A stretch of 64,000 bases of DNA from Thiomicrospira sp. XS5 (GCF_001507555.1 NZ_LQBO01000001.1:558001-622000); one strand, 5' to 3'; shown: positions 31,262-40,910, counted from the stretch's first letter. The notes: generated from the letters alone by a model not told the origin. Translations and numbers: made by a program.

Positions 31262-32272
31262 TTGGCTAGGAATGCTCGTCTGGACAATTCGGTAAAAGCT
31301 GTTAAAGGCCTGCATGCTCGAGCGATCGTGCTGGTCGGTTTGTCACTGTGGGTGCTGTCTGTATCCGCTTGGTCGGCGGAGTTATCGTTTCAAGTGGATA
31401 ACGACATCGTTTATGGCACCGACCGGCAATATACCGGGGGCTTGAATGTCCGGTGGACGGACGAAAACGGCATTGCCTTGGTGAACTGGCTGATTGATCC
31501 GATTGAAAAAGCCGCGCTACCCAAAAAGGACGAACGGCTTTTTCAGCAAACCGACCAATTGGAACTCGCCACTCAGATTTACACCTTGGAAAAACGCACC
31601 GATTCGGGGCTGGAAAATGCCGGTAACACCGCTTGGACCCATTTCGATTGGCGGCGATTCTATCACTACAACCGTCATCAATCCTTGTTGAGTTTCAGTG
31701 TCGGCTGGCTGGGGCCGGCCAGTGGCGGACGCGAAATCCAAGACAGCATTCATTCAGTTGTCGGGAATTCGAATGCCTCCGGTTGGGATAATCAACTACC
31801 CGATCAGCCGACCTTGCAAATCGGTTTCGATAACCAGTATTTTCTGTTCGACCCGCAATTGGAACCGCATTTTCAGATGTACCGTTCTTTCTCCGTTATA
31901 GTCGGCTCACCGGAAACGGCGTTGAATGCCGGTGTAGGCGCTTATTACGGCGACGGTGCGCGGCCGGTGATGAGTTTCAATACCTTTAATCATGTGATGA
32001 ATACTGGTAAGGGATTTGGCTGGTTCGTGTTTGCCGATATGTCGGTTCAATATCAGATCTATAATGTTTTGCGTGACGGTCGTTTGTTTACCGAGGATGA
32101 CACCGGTTTGAAACCGGCCAATGAATTGATTCCATCCGGTCAATACGGCGGGGCCATGACGTGGAATGGTTTTTATGTGCTTTTTTCCGGGTCGGTATTC
32201 GGGCAATTTTATCGTGACCAGCCCGAGGAAGCCTTTCGCTTCGCTTCCTTGGTGGTCGGGTTCGAGCTCTAA
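31262..32272 (+). CDS. LpxR-like outer-membrane beta-barrel (DUF2219)
   Basis: The protein has a signal peptide (hydrophobic to ...VSAWSA), then the family opening DNDIVYGTDRQYTGGL, and later SVVGNSNASGWDNQLPDQP and GVGAYYGDGARP. LpxR enzymes remove the 3'-acyloxyacyl chain of lipid A at the outer membrane. The family's Asn-Asp-Asn block and the central His region look only partly conserved (VDNDIVYG; no RPYAGW), so activity is uncertain. TTG 31262 is chosen because AGGGA precedes it; GTG 31223 is an alternative. It ends in the aromatic-rich beta strand FASLVVGFEL. Confidence 0.75.
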   Translation: MARNARLDNSVKAVKGLHARAIVLVGLSLWVLSVSAWSAELSFQVDNDIVYGTDRQYTGGLNVRWTDENGIALVNWLIDPIEKAALPKKDERLFQQTDQLELATQIYTLEKRTDSGLENAGNTAWTHFDWRRFYHYNRHQSLLSFSVGWLGPASGGREIQDSIHSVVGNSNASGWDNQLPDQPTLQIGFDNQYFLFDPQLEPHFQMYRSFSVIVGSPETALNAGVGAYYGDGARPVMSFNTFNHVMNTGKGFGWFVFADMSVQYQIYNVLRDGRLFTEDDTGLKPANELIPSGQYGGAMTWNGFYVLFSGSVFGQFYRDQPEEAFRFASLVVGFEL

Positions 32273-32282
32273 CAGTTTCGAT

Positions 32283-33248
32283 TTATTTCAGCGTTGATTC
32301 GTAGCGCTTCAAGCCACCGTTCAATACACCGTCTTGCACAATGAAAATCACCAGGCCTGGCGATTTTAACTGTTTCTGCACCACCAGACCTTCCGGTTTG
32401 CCTTTTGGACTTTCCAGCGTCAATAGAGGGGGTGCTGTCGAGAAGTTTGTTTTGCCATCCCATTTATGTACTTGATAGAGGTTCGGCACTTCATTGACCG
32501 GGCCGGACAGCAGGTAAAGTTGGGTGTCGTCGGCCATCATGTCTCGAATGCCCAGACCGTTTAAATTCACCAATCGTAATTTCGGGTCGGTCAGTTCAAA
32601 GGTCTTTTCGGCCAAATCCAACTTCAAGACGGCGGCCAGGTTGCCGCGGAACACCGGGCCGCGAAAGCCGACGTAGAGGTGTTTTTTCGTGACGGCGAGG
32701 GCTTCAATGTCAATGCCGTTTTCCTTGCTGGGCAGGGCGATGAAAGGAGCGAGCATTTTGTTATTTTGAATAATGGGCATAAGCGAACGTTTTCGGGTGG
32801 CGGTGACCTCTAGTGCTTCATTGAGGCGAATTTGAAAGAGCACATTGCGGGACGGTTCGTCATGAATGGGGGTGAGGCGTTTCAGGTTCTTTTTGTCCGA
32901 GGCGCCGGGTTTGATTTTCTTGCGCTTTTTGGAATGGGAACCGATGGCGTACAGATACGGTTTTCGCCAGGCCAGGCCTTCCAAGTCGAGTTCATCGGGC
33001 GTGTCGGTCAAGGTGATTTGGCCGGAGGGTTCGGCGTGGTAGACGCCGTTGCGTTTCGGCAGGATTTGAAGGGCGGTGCCTTCGTCGGTGGCCAAGGCCA
33101 TAAAGCGGTCGGTGATGGCCAAGCCGCTGATATTGTCCGGGTCAATCGATAGCTGGCCTTGGATTTGAGGCGTGTCGGCCCAGGCTTTTAAGCTGAATAA
33201 CGTCAGGCTGAAGACCACCAGCAATCGGGTGAAGTATGTGATGCGCAT
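32283..33248 (-). CDS. Periplasmic DUF3616-like beta-propeller protein
   Basis: A 321-residue exported protein with a signal peptide ending near LKAWA. The repeated blocks DLEGLAWRKPYLYAIGSHS, IDIEALAVTKKHLYVGFRG and IRDMMADDTQLYLLSG mark DUF3616-type repeats, which fold as a propeller. No catalytic residues or function are known. It shares one base with the upstream cupin gene (TAATG), so the two are translationally coupled. A repeat copy near its 3' end encodes SPGLV. Confidence 0.7.
   Translation of the reverse strand: MRITYFTRLLVVFSLTLFSLKAWADTPQIQGQLSIDPDNISGLAITDRFMALATDEGTALQILPKRNGVYHAEPSGQITLTDTPDELDLEGLAWRKPYLYAIGSHSKKRKKIKPGASDKKNLKRLTPIHDEPSRNVLFQIRLNEALEVTATRKRSLMPIIQNNKMLAPFIALPSKENGIDIEALAVTKKHLYVGFRGPVFRGNLAAVLKLDLAEKTFELTDPKLRLVNLNGLGIRDMMADDTQLYLLSGPVNEVPNLYQVHKWDGKTNFSTAPPLLTLESPKGKPEGLVVQKQLKSPGLVIFIVQDGVLNGGLKRYESTLK
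32351..32360. repeat. CCAGGCCTGG palindrome in the DUF3616-like gene
   Basis: Exact copy in a coding, nearly complete 24-bp palindrome with AAAAT and ATTTT arms; the protein reads KSPGLVIF. Confidence 0.9.
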
Positions 33249-34123
33249 TAGCGTAATCCTTTTTTCGCAAGATAACGGTGGGTGTTCTGTACGGCGCGTT
33301 TTTCATTGCGGTCGTTCCAAGCTTGGCCGACGGTCTTGCGCATCAGGCCTTCGATGCTGCGGGTCCACAATAGGTTTTTCAGCATGGTGGCGAGGTTTTT
33401 CGGACGACGCGGAAAGGCGCGTAACGCCATGGAAAAACTCAGTTCTTCGTATTCGATGTAATGCCACCAGCCGGGCGGAATATACAGAATGTCGCCGTGG
33501 TTCAAGTCGGTTTCATAACCTTCCAGGTATTGCAGCGCCGGGTATTTTTCGATGTCCGGTGTGCGGTAGTTGACGTCGAACAGGCTGCTGAATGAAAAAG
33601 GCACTTTGTACATCAAGGGCGTCTGGTCGGGCGGAAACAGCATCACTTTCTTTTGGCCGCCGAAGTGGCACAGGAAAATGTCCGCCAAATCGATGTCGTA
33701 GTGCATTTGCACTTTGGCGCCGGTGCCGCCCATGAACAGCACCGGCAGTTTGCGGAAAAACGGCAGACCAATGTCCGGGTAGTCGAAATCCTGAGTTAAT
33801 TCCGGTACTTCTTGCAGGATGTTGTAAAAAAACAAGCGCAAATCGTTTTCCCCGGCTTGCAGTCTGTCGAGATAGTCGGCCAACGGCATTTGTGCGGCGG
33901 GCGCATGTTGGTGCTTTCGGTTTTTGGACGGCTGGCTGTCGTATAACGGCACGGTGCGGTCGCCGGCCACGTCTTTGAAATAATCAATGGACCATTTTTT
34001 CCGCGCGGGCCAATCGTCGGTCAGGTGTTCGAATTTAACGGGCATCTCCGGCCGTTTAAAGCGGGTGAGGAAGTCGTTTTTCGACAGGGTATCAACGGTG
34101 GTAATCGAACGTAGGCTTTTCAT
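33248..34123 (-). CDS. Cupin_8/JmjC-type Fe(II)/2-oxoglutarate oxygenase-like protein
   Basis: A 291-residue cytosolic protein. The double-stranded beta-helix core shows MHYDIDLADIFLCHFGGQKKV with the HxD iron ligands, a Lys and Pro-rich strand after it, and GDILYIPPGWWHYIEY with the third His. Bacterial relatives hydroxylate proteins or tRNA; the target here is unknown. It is coupled to the periplasmic DUF3616-like gene and lies next to ferritin, so an iron-linked role is possible. Confidence 0.8.
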   Translation of the reverse strand: MKSLRSITTVDTLSKNDFLTRFKRPEMPVKFEHLTDDWPARKKWSIDYFKDVAGDRTVPLYDSQPSKNRKHQHAPAAQMPLADYLDRLQAGENDLRLFFYNILQEVPELTQDFDYPDIGLPFFRKLPVLFMGGTGAKVQMHYDIDLADIFLCHFGGQKKVMLFPPDQTPLMYKVPFSFSSLFDVNYRTPDIEKYPALQYLEGYETDLNHGDILYIPPGWWHYIEYEELSFSMALRAFPRRPKNLATMLKNLLWTRSIEGLMRKTVGQAWNDRNEKRAVQNTHRYLAKKGLR

Positions 34124-34219
34124 GACGAATCGGATGTTGTTGTCAATGCAGACAGTATAGCGGAAACCGGCGGGGCGGCGTAATGGTGTCGGGCGGAAAA
34201 ATGATGTGGCGCAAAGACA

Positions 34220-34243
34220 AAAACGGCCAGGCCTGGCCGTTTT
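34220..34243. terminator. 24-bp perfect palindrome around CCAGGCCTGG, terminator of ferritin gene
   Basis: Core at 34227-34236, extended by GG and CC arms to AAAAC and GTTTT. It lies 15 bp beyond the ferritin stop. Confidence 0.85.
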
Positions 34244-34258
34244 GGAGTTAGCTGCGGT

Positions 34259-34759
34259 TTATTCTTTGATGAAGCGCAGGTAGTTGTCCATGATGTGCAA
34301 TTGCTGGCCTGGTTGGCCGGTGAAGCCCAGCATTTCCGCTTTGGACAGGATTTTACCGAACAGGACTTCTTCTTCGTGTTGTTCGGCAATGAACCATTCG
34401 ATGAAGTTGAAAGTGGTGTAATCCTTGATATCGAAGGCGGCATTGGCGATGTCGTGAATCATGGCGGTGACTTTCAATTCGTGCTGGTAAGCCGCGTTGA
34501 TGACGTCCATCAAATTGTCGAAACTGTTCGGCGGCGCCGGAATGGCTTCCAACGTCACGGGTGCGCTGCACTCGGCCATGTAGTCGAAAATCTTATCCAT
34601 GTGGGTGCGTTCTTCCAGGCTGTGGCCGCGGAAAAACTGGGCGGAGCCTTCCAGTCCGTGGTCTTCGCACCAGGCGCTTAATTGTAGATAAATATTGGAT
34701 GCATAGAATTCGGCATTAACCTGCTTATTCAGCAGATTCGCAATTTCAGGTTTTAACAT
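34259..34759 (-). CDS. ftnA: Non-haem bacterial ferritin
   Basis: Ferritin stores iron as a mineral in a 24-mer shell. The 166-residue protein is full length. Ferroxidase ligands are seen as Glu17 (NAEFY), the Glu and His of EERTHMD, Glu in AYQHELKVT, and EQHEEE. No haem-ligating Met as in bacterioferritin is evident, so FtnA type is favoured. It is a single-gene unit with a palindromic terminator and opens the iron region. A Fur box was not found directly upstream. Confidence 0.93.
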   Translation of the reverse strand: MLKPEIANLLNKQVNAEFYASNIYLQLSAWCEDHGLEGSAQFFRGHSLEERTHMDKIFDYMAECSAPVTLEAIPAPPNSFDNLMDVINAAYQHELKVTAMIHDIANAAFDIKDYTTFNFIEWFIAEQHEEEVLFGKILSKAEMLGFTGQPGQQLHIMDNYLRFIKE

Positions 34760-34882
34760 GATGCTCTCTCCCGGTTTTTCGATATGGTTTTGGATGCGTT
34801 AGGTTTTTCATTCTAGATAAGTGTGAATACGAACGCAAATCGAAAAACATTAACTTATTGATTTTTCAATGATTTAATCTTT

Positions 34883-35422
34883 TCAAGATTCGTTATTATT
34901 CTTTTTACTTTTTCCGTGTCCACCTTCGGTGAGGTGGGTGACGTCGGACAGGTCTTCGCCTTCCAATTTATATGCTTGTGCGAAACCGCGTACATACCCG
35001 GCGGAAAGCGGGGTCAATTCAAACAGGTGGAAATCTTCCAGCGGCTTGAGCATCTGGATGATCTCACCGAATTTCTCTTCCAGCTTATCCATAGTGCCTT
35101 CCCATTCAGAGTCCGAGCGTTGAATGTGTTTAGCCGTAGCTTTCAGGGTGGCGCGCTTGCGGGCGAACAAATGTTTGGCGTCGTTTTCGGGTTCGATGAA
35201 CAGCAAACTGGCTTGCGGGTCCTCCATCAGGTTAAAGGTGTGGTTCGACAGTTCTGAGATGTAAACGTAAAAACGGCCGTCGTGACGCATGACTGGGGCA
35301 TAACTGGCTTCCGGCTCTGCGGCTTTATTGATGGTGGCCATGACCACGCTTTGGTGGCTATCGATGAATTGGTTGAATTCATTGTAGATGTTGCTTAACG
35401 GTTTCTTTGTTTCTGTATTCAT
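34883..35422 (-). CDS. HutZ/HugZ-type haem utilisation protein
   Basis: A 179-residue member of the split-barrel pyridoxamine-phosphate-oxidase fold. The C-terminal block GYVRGFAQAYKLEG and the His-containing tail THLTEGGHG match HutZ/HugZ, which bind and break down haem in the cytoplasm. GGAGAAGACG precedes the ATG. It is divergent from the haem receptor gene across a Fur box, so both are expected to be induced under iron limitation. Confidence 0.85.
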   Translation of the reverse strand: MNTETKKPLSNIYNEFNQFIDSHQSVVMATINKAAEPEASYAPVMRHDGRFYVYISELSNHTFNLMEDPQASLLFIEPENDAKHLFARKRATLKATAKHIQRSDSEWEGTMDKLEEKFGEIIQMLKPLEDFHLFELTPLSAGYVRGFAQAYKLEGEDLSDVTHLTEGGHGKSKKNNNES

Positions 35423-35557
35423 CGTCTTCTCCGCATTAAATTTTGATTGTCGCTTAGTGACGCGTCAGCCTTGCCTGATGGACATTGTGCAATCAGTCGC
35501 CTGAAAAATCACTCAAATTTTTTATCAATTTCATCTTGACAGTTCGCTGATTATAAA

Positions 35558-35576
35558 GAGAATGAAAATAGTTATC
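35558..35576. promoter_or_regulatory. Fur box between hutZ-like and haem receptor genes
   Basis: Nineteen bases match the consensus GATAATGATAATCATTATC at 15 positions (starts GAGAATGAAAATAG, ends TTATC). It sits between divergent iron genes, 65 bp before the receptor start. Confidence 0.7.
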
Positions 35577-35640
35577 AATAACGACATGGATATTATTTAA
35601 TTTTAATTCCAGAATAAGAAAACAAGAAGTTTGAAATCCA

Positions 35641-37665
35641 ATGATGAAATTCAACCAATGCACTCGCCCCTTTTTCCATCAAACCGCGGTTCGAACCGGC
35701 GGTTTGATGTTTCCCGTGATCTGTTTGTCTGCGTTGTCGCAGGCTGTTTGGGCGGAGCCGACACAACCCGCAGGTGAAACCAGTCTGGAGACCGTTCAAG
35801 TGACCACGGCGACCAAAACCCCAAGACGTTTGGACGAGGTGCCGGTCCAAACCACGGTGGTGACACGGGATGATATCGAGAAGACCCATGCGCAAAATCT
35901 GGCGGAAGCCTTGAAGTATGTGCCCGGCGTTCAACTCAAACCGATTCATGGTAAGACAGGCCAAGGGGTTTGGATTCAAGGGTTTGATCCGGACCGGGTT
36001 TTGATTTTGGTGGATGGCAATCCGGTATCGCCCAGTACGGGTTCTACGGTGGATGTGACTCAGGTGGCGATTGGCGACGTGGAGCGCATTGAAATCATTA
36101 AAGGGGCGACCTCGGCTTTGTACGGCACTTCTGCGATGGGCGGGGTGGTCAATGTGATTACCCGAGAACCCACGGCGAACTTTCGCGTGAGTGCGGATGT
36201 GTCCGGCGGGAACTGGGGAGAGCAAAGTGAAAAGGATAATCCACTTGCGAAAAAACACGGCAATTTTGAAGTGTCGACCAAACAAGATAAATGGTATGGC
36301 CAGGTCATTGCCGATTTAACGGAATCCGAAGGCTTTAAAGCGCCCGACACGCCAGGCAATTCCACTCAAGGCTGGCATGGGCATAAAAACACGGTTTCCG
36401 GTAAGTTTCAATACGCGTTCGATAACGATTTGAAAGTGACCTTGATGCCGCGTTATTTCGATGAAGATGCCGCCACCTTGGAGGATGTCGCCGCGCCCGG
36501 TTTCGGTACCGTTACCGAAGAGTACCGCGATAAAACCCAAGTGACAAATATCGCCACAGTCGTTGAACAACGTTTGAAGAACGATTGGAATTGGAAGATT
36601 CGCGCGATGTGGGAAGGGTTCGATAACGATTCCGATAAAGCGTCTCATCGTAAAACCTTTACCGACCATTCCGAGGCCGCAGCGCAGTTGGATATGCCAT
36701 TCGGCGATTCACACCTGGTCACCGTCGGAGCCGAATTTCAATACGACTACATGGATGTCAAAAACCTTTCGACCGGCACCCATGAAGTTGCGGACGAAAC
36801 CAAAGAGTCGACACAAGTGTTCGCTCAGGACAGTTGGTTTGTGACCCCGAACCTCGAAGTGTTGCCCGGCGCTCGTTTTCACAACGATTCTCGCGACGGT
36901 TCGCATATTGCCCCGATGTTAAATGCCATGTACAGCCGCCAGGATTGGCTGCCCGGTCGAGTCAACCTTCGGGCCGGTGTCGGGAACGGTTACCGCACGC
37001 CGAACCTCAAAGAACTCTATTACCTGTTTGACCACAGTCAACTTGGCTATGTCGTACAGGGGAACAAGGATTTAAAACCGGAAAGCTCGATCAGTTACCA
37101 ATTGGGGTTGGAATGGGTGTTTCCCGACGACGGCAGTTTGGGCGTCAGCCTGTTCCACAATGACATTGATGACCTGATTGCTGAAGCGCTGAATCCGAAT
37201 GAGGTTGGCCCGAATGGCGCGGCGGTTTACGAATATCAAAATATCGAAAAAGCCATGACCGAAGGCGTCGAAGTGGTGTTCAGAAAACCGCTGGGATCTT
37301 ACTTCCGTTTGGATGCCAGTTACAACTACCTCAATGCGCGCGATGTGGATACGGACAAGGTGTTGGTTGAGCGCCCCGAGCATGAAGCAAAGCTGGGGTT
37401 GGATACCTATTTATGGAAGGTGGTGACCGTGACTGTGAAGATGAATTACGAGTCCGACCAGTATCTGGATGAAGCCAATAACACGGTTTCGCCGGGCTAC
37501 ACAACCTGGGATGCCATTGTGAATTACGACATTAATCAAGATTGGCGGCTGTACGGTGGGGTGAATAACGTCACCGATGTGCAGCGTAAGTTCGATGGAA
37601 CCGACTTTCGACCGGAAGCCGGGCGTTACGTTTATTTAGGGGTTCGTTTTCAGTATGAAGACTGA
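35641..37665 (+). CDS. hmuR: TonB-dependent outer-membrane receptor, probably for haem
   Basis: The 674-residue protein has a signal peptide to about ...QAVWA, a TonB box near LETVQVTTATKT, a plug domain (VDGNPVSP, RIEIIKGATSALYGTSAMGG) and a 22-strand-like barrel ending in YVYLGVRFQYED rather than the usual terminal Phe. It heads an operon with a HmuY-like lipoprotein, HmuS, HmuT, HmuU and HmuV, so haem is the likely ligand. A Fur box lies upstream. The gene name is by context. Confidence 0.85.
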   Translation: MMKFNQCTRPFFHQTAVRTGGLMFPVICLSALSQAVWAEPTQPAGETSLETVQVTTATKTPRRLDEVPVQTTVVTRDDIEKTHAQNLAEALKYVPGVQLKPIHGKTGQGVWIQGFDPDRVLILVDGNPVSPSTGSTVDVTQVAIGDVERIEIIKGATSALYGTSAMGGVVNVITREPTANFRVSADVSGGNWGEQSEKDNPLAKKHGNFEVSTKQDKWYGQVIADLTESEGFKAPDTPGNSTQGWHGHKNTVSGKFQYAFDNDLKVTLMPRYFDEDAATLEDVAAPGFGTVTEEYRDKTQVTNIATVVEQRLKNDWNWKIRAMWEGFDNDSDKASHRKTFTDHSEAAAQLDMPFGDSHLVTVGAEFQYDYMDVKNLSTGTHEVADETKESTQVFAQDSWFVTPNLEVLPGARFHNDSRDGSHIAPMLNAMYSRQDWLPGRVNLRAGVGNGYRTPNLKELYYLFDHSQLGYVVQGNKDLKPESSISYQLGLEWVFPDDGSLGVSLFHNDIDDLIAEALNPNEVGPNGAAVYEYQNIEKAMTEGVEVVFRKPLGSYFRLDASYNYLNARDVDTDKVLVERPEHEAKLGLDTYLWKVVTVTVKMNYESDQYLDEANNTVSPGYTTWDAIVNYDINQDWRLYGGVNNVTDVQRKFDGTDFRPEAGRYVYLGVRFQYED

Positions 37666-37705
37666 CCGTTCGCGAAAGACACTGAAATAAAAAAGGAGTT
37701 TTAAG

Positions 37706-38899
37706 ATGCAATACACGAAAACAGGCTTATCCATTCTCGCCACCATGGCGTTGACTTTGACTGGGTGTGGTGGCGGTTCCTCATCCGGCTCTTCGGGTGG
37801 TGGGACCCCTTCCACCACTCCGGGGTCGGCGACTTATACGACGGTGGGCGCCTCTTCTTATACGGATTGGTCCTATATGGACTTTTCGTCCGGGTCTTCC
37901 AATGCTACCGTTAACGATATCTGGCAAGTTGGGTTCATGCGCTATAACGGTATGAGTAATAGCGGTATTTCCGCGACCGGATCGGGACCGAATGCAGATG
38001 ATGTCAGCGTCTGTGTGGCTTATCAGTTTGATGGACTATACGACACCGACGGTAATGCGGTGATATCGGAATTTGAAAAACTCAATCTGAACAATACTTT
38101 GGAAGCCTTTAATTCGGTGACGAAAGCCACCTGCGCCAGCGGGGATTATTTGACCGACACACTTTCGACACAGATTAAAAGCGATGACTGGATGGAGGCT
38201 TCAACGCCTTACCCAACCATCAGTTATCAAGCGGTGACAACCGACAATAACGGCTGGATTATCCAGTCGGCGGATGGCAACAGTTACGCCCGCGTGAAGG
38301 TGTCGGATGTGGACATTACCTATAACGGAGCCACCGATCACAGCATCAGTCCGGCGCGTATCAAGTTGTCGTCCGAAAAATGGAATGGCACAAGCTGGGA
38401 CGCGGCACTGGACTCCGGTTGGTTGGATTTTGAAGCCGGTGCGGTGTACTGGGACTTGGAAACCAATACGACTGTCACGCAAGCGGACCAGTGGGATTTG
38501 AATGTTCAGCTTTCCGGTCGTGATTTCCAGATTCGCGTCAATGGCGGTGCGTCCGGTGATGGCCAGGGCGGTGTCGGTTTGGTCATTGCCGGTGACGGTT
38601 ATGCGAAGGATGTCACCGATCCGACGGCCACTGGCTACAGCGCGACCAGTCAAATCAGTTCTTACAATGGTGACGGCGTTTCCGGTGCCTTTACCCAGGT
38701 GGATTCGAACTACGGGTTCTTTACCTATAATGGAACCGATCACAAGATGTATCCGCACTTCACGGTTTACTTGGTAAAAGATGGAACGGACGACGCCACG
38801 GCTAAATACTACAAGTTTCAAGCCATCAGTTATTACGGCGAAACCGGCGCCGGTGACAGTGGCAATGTTTATATCCGTTATGAAGAGGTGTTCGAATAA
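37706..38899 (+). CDS. HmuY-like haem-binding lipoprotein, duplicated
   Basis: A 397-residue lipoprotein with lipobox LTLTGC (Cys21) followed by a Gly/Ser linker. Two similar regions are visible: the first begins DWSYMDFSSGS and NDIWQVGFM, the second GWLDFEAGAVYWD and ADQWDLNVQ. The second ends with YYKFQAISYYG. This matches HmuY, a hemophore best known from Porphyromonas, but in two copies. His or Met haem ligands could not be assigned. AAAAGGAG precedes the ATG. The stop overlaps the HmuS start (TAATG). Confidence 0.7.
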   Translation: MQYTKTGLSILATMALTLTGCGGGSSSGSSGGGTPSTTPGSATYTTVGASSYTDWSYMDFSSGSSNATVNDIWQVGFMRYNGMSNSGISATGSGPNADDVSVCVAYQFDGLYDTDGNAVISEFEKLNLNNTLEAFNSVTKATCASGDYLTDTLSTQIKSDDWMEASTPYPTISYQAVTTDNNGWIIQSADGNSYARVKVSDVDITYNGATDHSISPARIKLSSEKWNGTSWDAALDSGWLDFEAGAVYWDLETNTTVTQADQWDLNVQLSGRDFQIRVNGGASGDGQGGVGLVIAGDGYAKDVTDPTATGYSATSQISSYNGDGVSGAFTQVDSNYGFFTYNGTDHKMYPHFTVYLVKDGTDDATAKYYKFQAISYYGETGAGDSGNVYIRYEEVFE

Positions 38900-39936
38900 T
38901 GTCTGATTTAATGGAATTACACCGTAAAAAAACCGAGCTCTTGGCAGGCGATAAACCACCAAGAGCGCGGGAAGCGGCCAAACGGTTGGGCATCAGTGAA
39001 GCGGAATATGTGGCGTTATCCTGTGGCGAGACCTCGGTGATGTTGGATAAAGAAGCCTTCGTCTCGATTTTGCAGGCGCTGCATCGCGCCGGCGAAGTCA
39101 TGGCCTTGACGCGCAACGATGCGGTGGTGCTGGAACACCACGGTGTCTATCGCAACCCGGTAATTAAGCACAGTCATGTGATTTTTACCGATCCGGACAT
39201 GGACTTGCGTTTGAAAGTGACGGCTTGGAAATACGGCTTTGCGGTGGATGAAAACGGGCGTCGGAGTTTGCAATTTTTCGATGTCTATGGCCAGGCCGCC
39301 CACAAAATCTACATGACCGACGCGTCCGACCAGACGGTTTACGACGCTTTGGTGGCGGAATATCGCACGGAGGACGGTTTTGAACAGATGAGTGTTCGCA
39401 CCAAACCGTCTTCCGAGCCGTCGGTCATGCCGAAAGTGGAAACCGAGGCCATTCAAAAAGATTGGCAAGCGTTGGAAAACGCGCACCACGTCAATGCCTT
39501 GTTGAAAGCTTACGGTCTGACGCGGCCGCAGGCTTATCGTCACTTGGGCGACAGTGCCATGGCCCTGCAGAAGGATGCCTTGAAATCGTTGCTTGAGCAA
39601 GCCGCCGAGGAAAGTTGGCCGTTATTGATGTTCGTGCCAAATGGCAGTGCTACTCAGATTCACAATGGCACGGTGCATAAGTTGATGGAAATGGGCCCCT
39701 GGTTCAATGTATTGGATCCCAAGTTCAATATGCACGCCAACCTGGAACAGGTGACCGAGGCCTGGCTGGTCTACAAGCAAACCGACGTCAAGCCGGTGGC
39801 TTCATTGGAGTTGTTTGATGCCGATGATAAGGCGGTGATGATGGTGTATTTGCATACCGAAGCACGCTCACCCCAGATGACTAAGCGCTGGGAAAGCTTT
39901 TTGAAATCCTTGAAATTGGAAGAGGTGGCGGTATGA
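38899..39936 (+). CDS. hmuS: HmuS/HemS-like haem trafficking or degrading protein
   Basis: A 345-residue cytoplasmic protein with two related halves, as in HemS, ChuS and HmuS. The first opens AREAAKRLGISEAEYVALSCGET, the second QALLKAYGLTRPQAYRHLG-like with LNALLKAYG. YRNPVIKHSHVIFTDPDMDLRL is the conserved stretch holding the region of the haem ligand. It is coupled to both neighbours (TAATG upstream, ATGA downstream). In this family the product either stores haem or opens it to biliverdin-like products. Confidence 0.88.
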   Translation: MSDLMELHRKKTELLAGDKPPRAREAAKRLGISEAEYVALSCGETSVMLDKEAFVSILQALHRAGEVMALTRNDAVVLEHHGVYRNPVIKHSHVIFTDPDMDLRLKVTAWKYGFAVDENGRRSLQFFDVYGQAAHKIYMTDASDQTVYDALVAEYRTEDGFEQMSVRTKPSSEPSVMPKVETEAIQKDWQALENAHHVNALLKAYGLTRPQAYRHLGDSAMALQKDALKSLLEQAAEESWPLLMFVPNGSATQIHNGTVHKLMEMGPWFNVLDPKFNMHANLEQVTEAWLVYKQTDVKPVASLELFDADDKAVMMVYLHTEARSPQMTKRWESFLKSLKLEEVAV

Positions 39937-40862
39937 AACCACGAATGTTCTCGCGTGTGGCAATGGCGGAAAACCGCCAGGCCTGGCCGTTTTTGGTATT
40001 GGGTGGCGTGTTCGCCGCTTACGCCATGTTGGCTTTGTTGTGGTTGATGAGCGGCACCGCGCATGCGGCCGAAAAACCGCGGGTGGTGGCGATTGACGGT
40101 TCCATTTCCGAAATCGTTTATGCGTTGGGAAGGGGTGATTGGATGGTGGGGCGTGACATCACCACCACTTACCCAGAAGACGCGGCCAAACTGCCAAGTG
40201 TCGGTTACATGCGTCAGTTGTCGGCGGAAGGGATTTTGTCGCTAAAGCCGACGCTGGTGTTGGCGACGAAAGATGCCAAACCGCAAAATGTCCTGACCCG
40301 CTTGCAAGACGCCGGGGTGCATGTTGAAATCATTGAAAACGTTTATACGCCGGACGGCGTGGAGGCGAAAATCAAACAGATTGCGAAAGTGCTGGACGCT
40401 CAGGCGGCCGGAGATAAACTGGTTGAACAGGTTCGACAATCGGTGAATCAAGCGAAAGTCTTTGCGGAAAACGCCATTCAGCAACAAGGCAAATCGGCCA
40501 AAGCGATTTTCGTGCTCAATGTGCGCGGCGGGAACATGATGGTCGCCGGAAAACACAGCCGAGCGGACAAGATGATGCAATTGGCCGGCATCGAGAATCC
40601 GGCAGCCGAACAGTTCAACGGTTACAAGCCGCTGACGGCGGAAGCGGCAATACAGTATAATCCGGATTATTTGCTGACCATGCAACACGGTGTGGGATCG
40701 GCCGGTGGCAAGGAAGCCATTCTCAATACCCCGGCGATTCGGATGACCCAGGCCGGGAAAAACGGTCGACTGCTGGTGATGGACGACAGCTTTTTAACGT
40801 TTGGCCCACGGCTCGGCGAAGCGATTGAATCCTTAGTGAAACAGGTTTATGTGGCGAACTAA
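39933..40862 (+). CDS. hmuT: Periplasmic haem-binding protein HmuT
   Basis: The 309-residue cluster A-8 type binding protein (ABC_peri family) begins with a long signal peptide whose core is LVLGGVFAAYAMLALLWLM and cleavage after AHA. It shows RVVAIDGSISEIVYALG, VGRDITTTYP, GYMRQLSAEGILSLKPTLVL and VSPxxxMxxL-like NTPAIRMTQ. The N-terminal leader contains a CCAGGCCTGG copy (ENRQAWPF), so the repeat sits before the signal core. Overlaps HmuS by 4 nt. Confidence 0.9.
   Translation: MKPRMFSRVAMAENRQAWPFLVLGGVFAAYAMLALLWLMSGTAHAAEKPRVVAIDGSISEIVYALGRGDWMVGRDITTTYPEDAAKLPSVGYMRQLSAEGILSLKPTLVLATKDAKPQNVLTRLQDAGVHVEIIENVYTPDGVEAKIKQIAKVLDAQAAGDKLVEQVRQSVNQAKVFAENAIQQQGKSAKAIFVLNVRGGNMMVAGKHSRADKMMQLAGIENPAAEQFNGYKPLTAEAAIQYNPDYLLTMQHGVGSAGGKEAILNTPAIRMTQAGKNGRLLVMDDSFLTFGPRLGEAIESLVKQVYVAN
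39977..39986. repeat. CCAGGCCTGG palindrome in the hmuT leader
   Basis: Exact copy with AAAAC left and GTTTTT right; encodes RQAWP just before the signal-peptide core. Confidence 0.9.
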
Positions 40863-40910
40863 TGTGAACGAATCCAACAAAACTACAGCACGACCGAACC
40901 GGGAGGCGAC

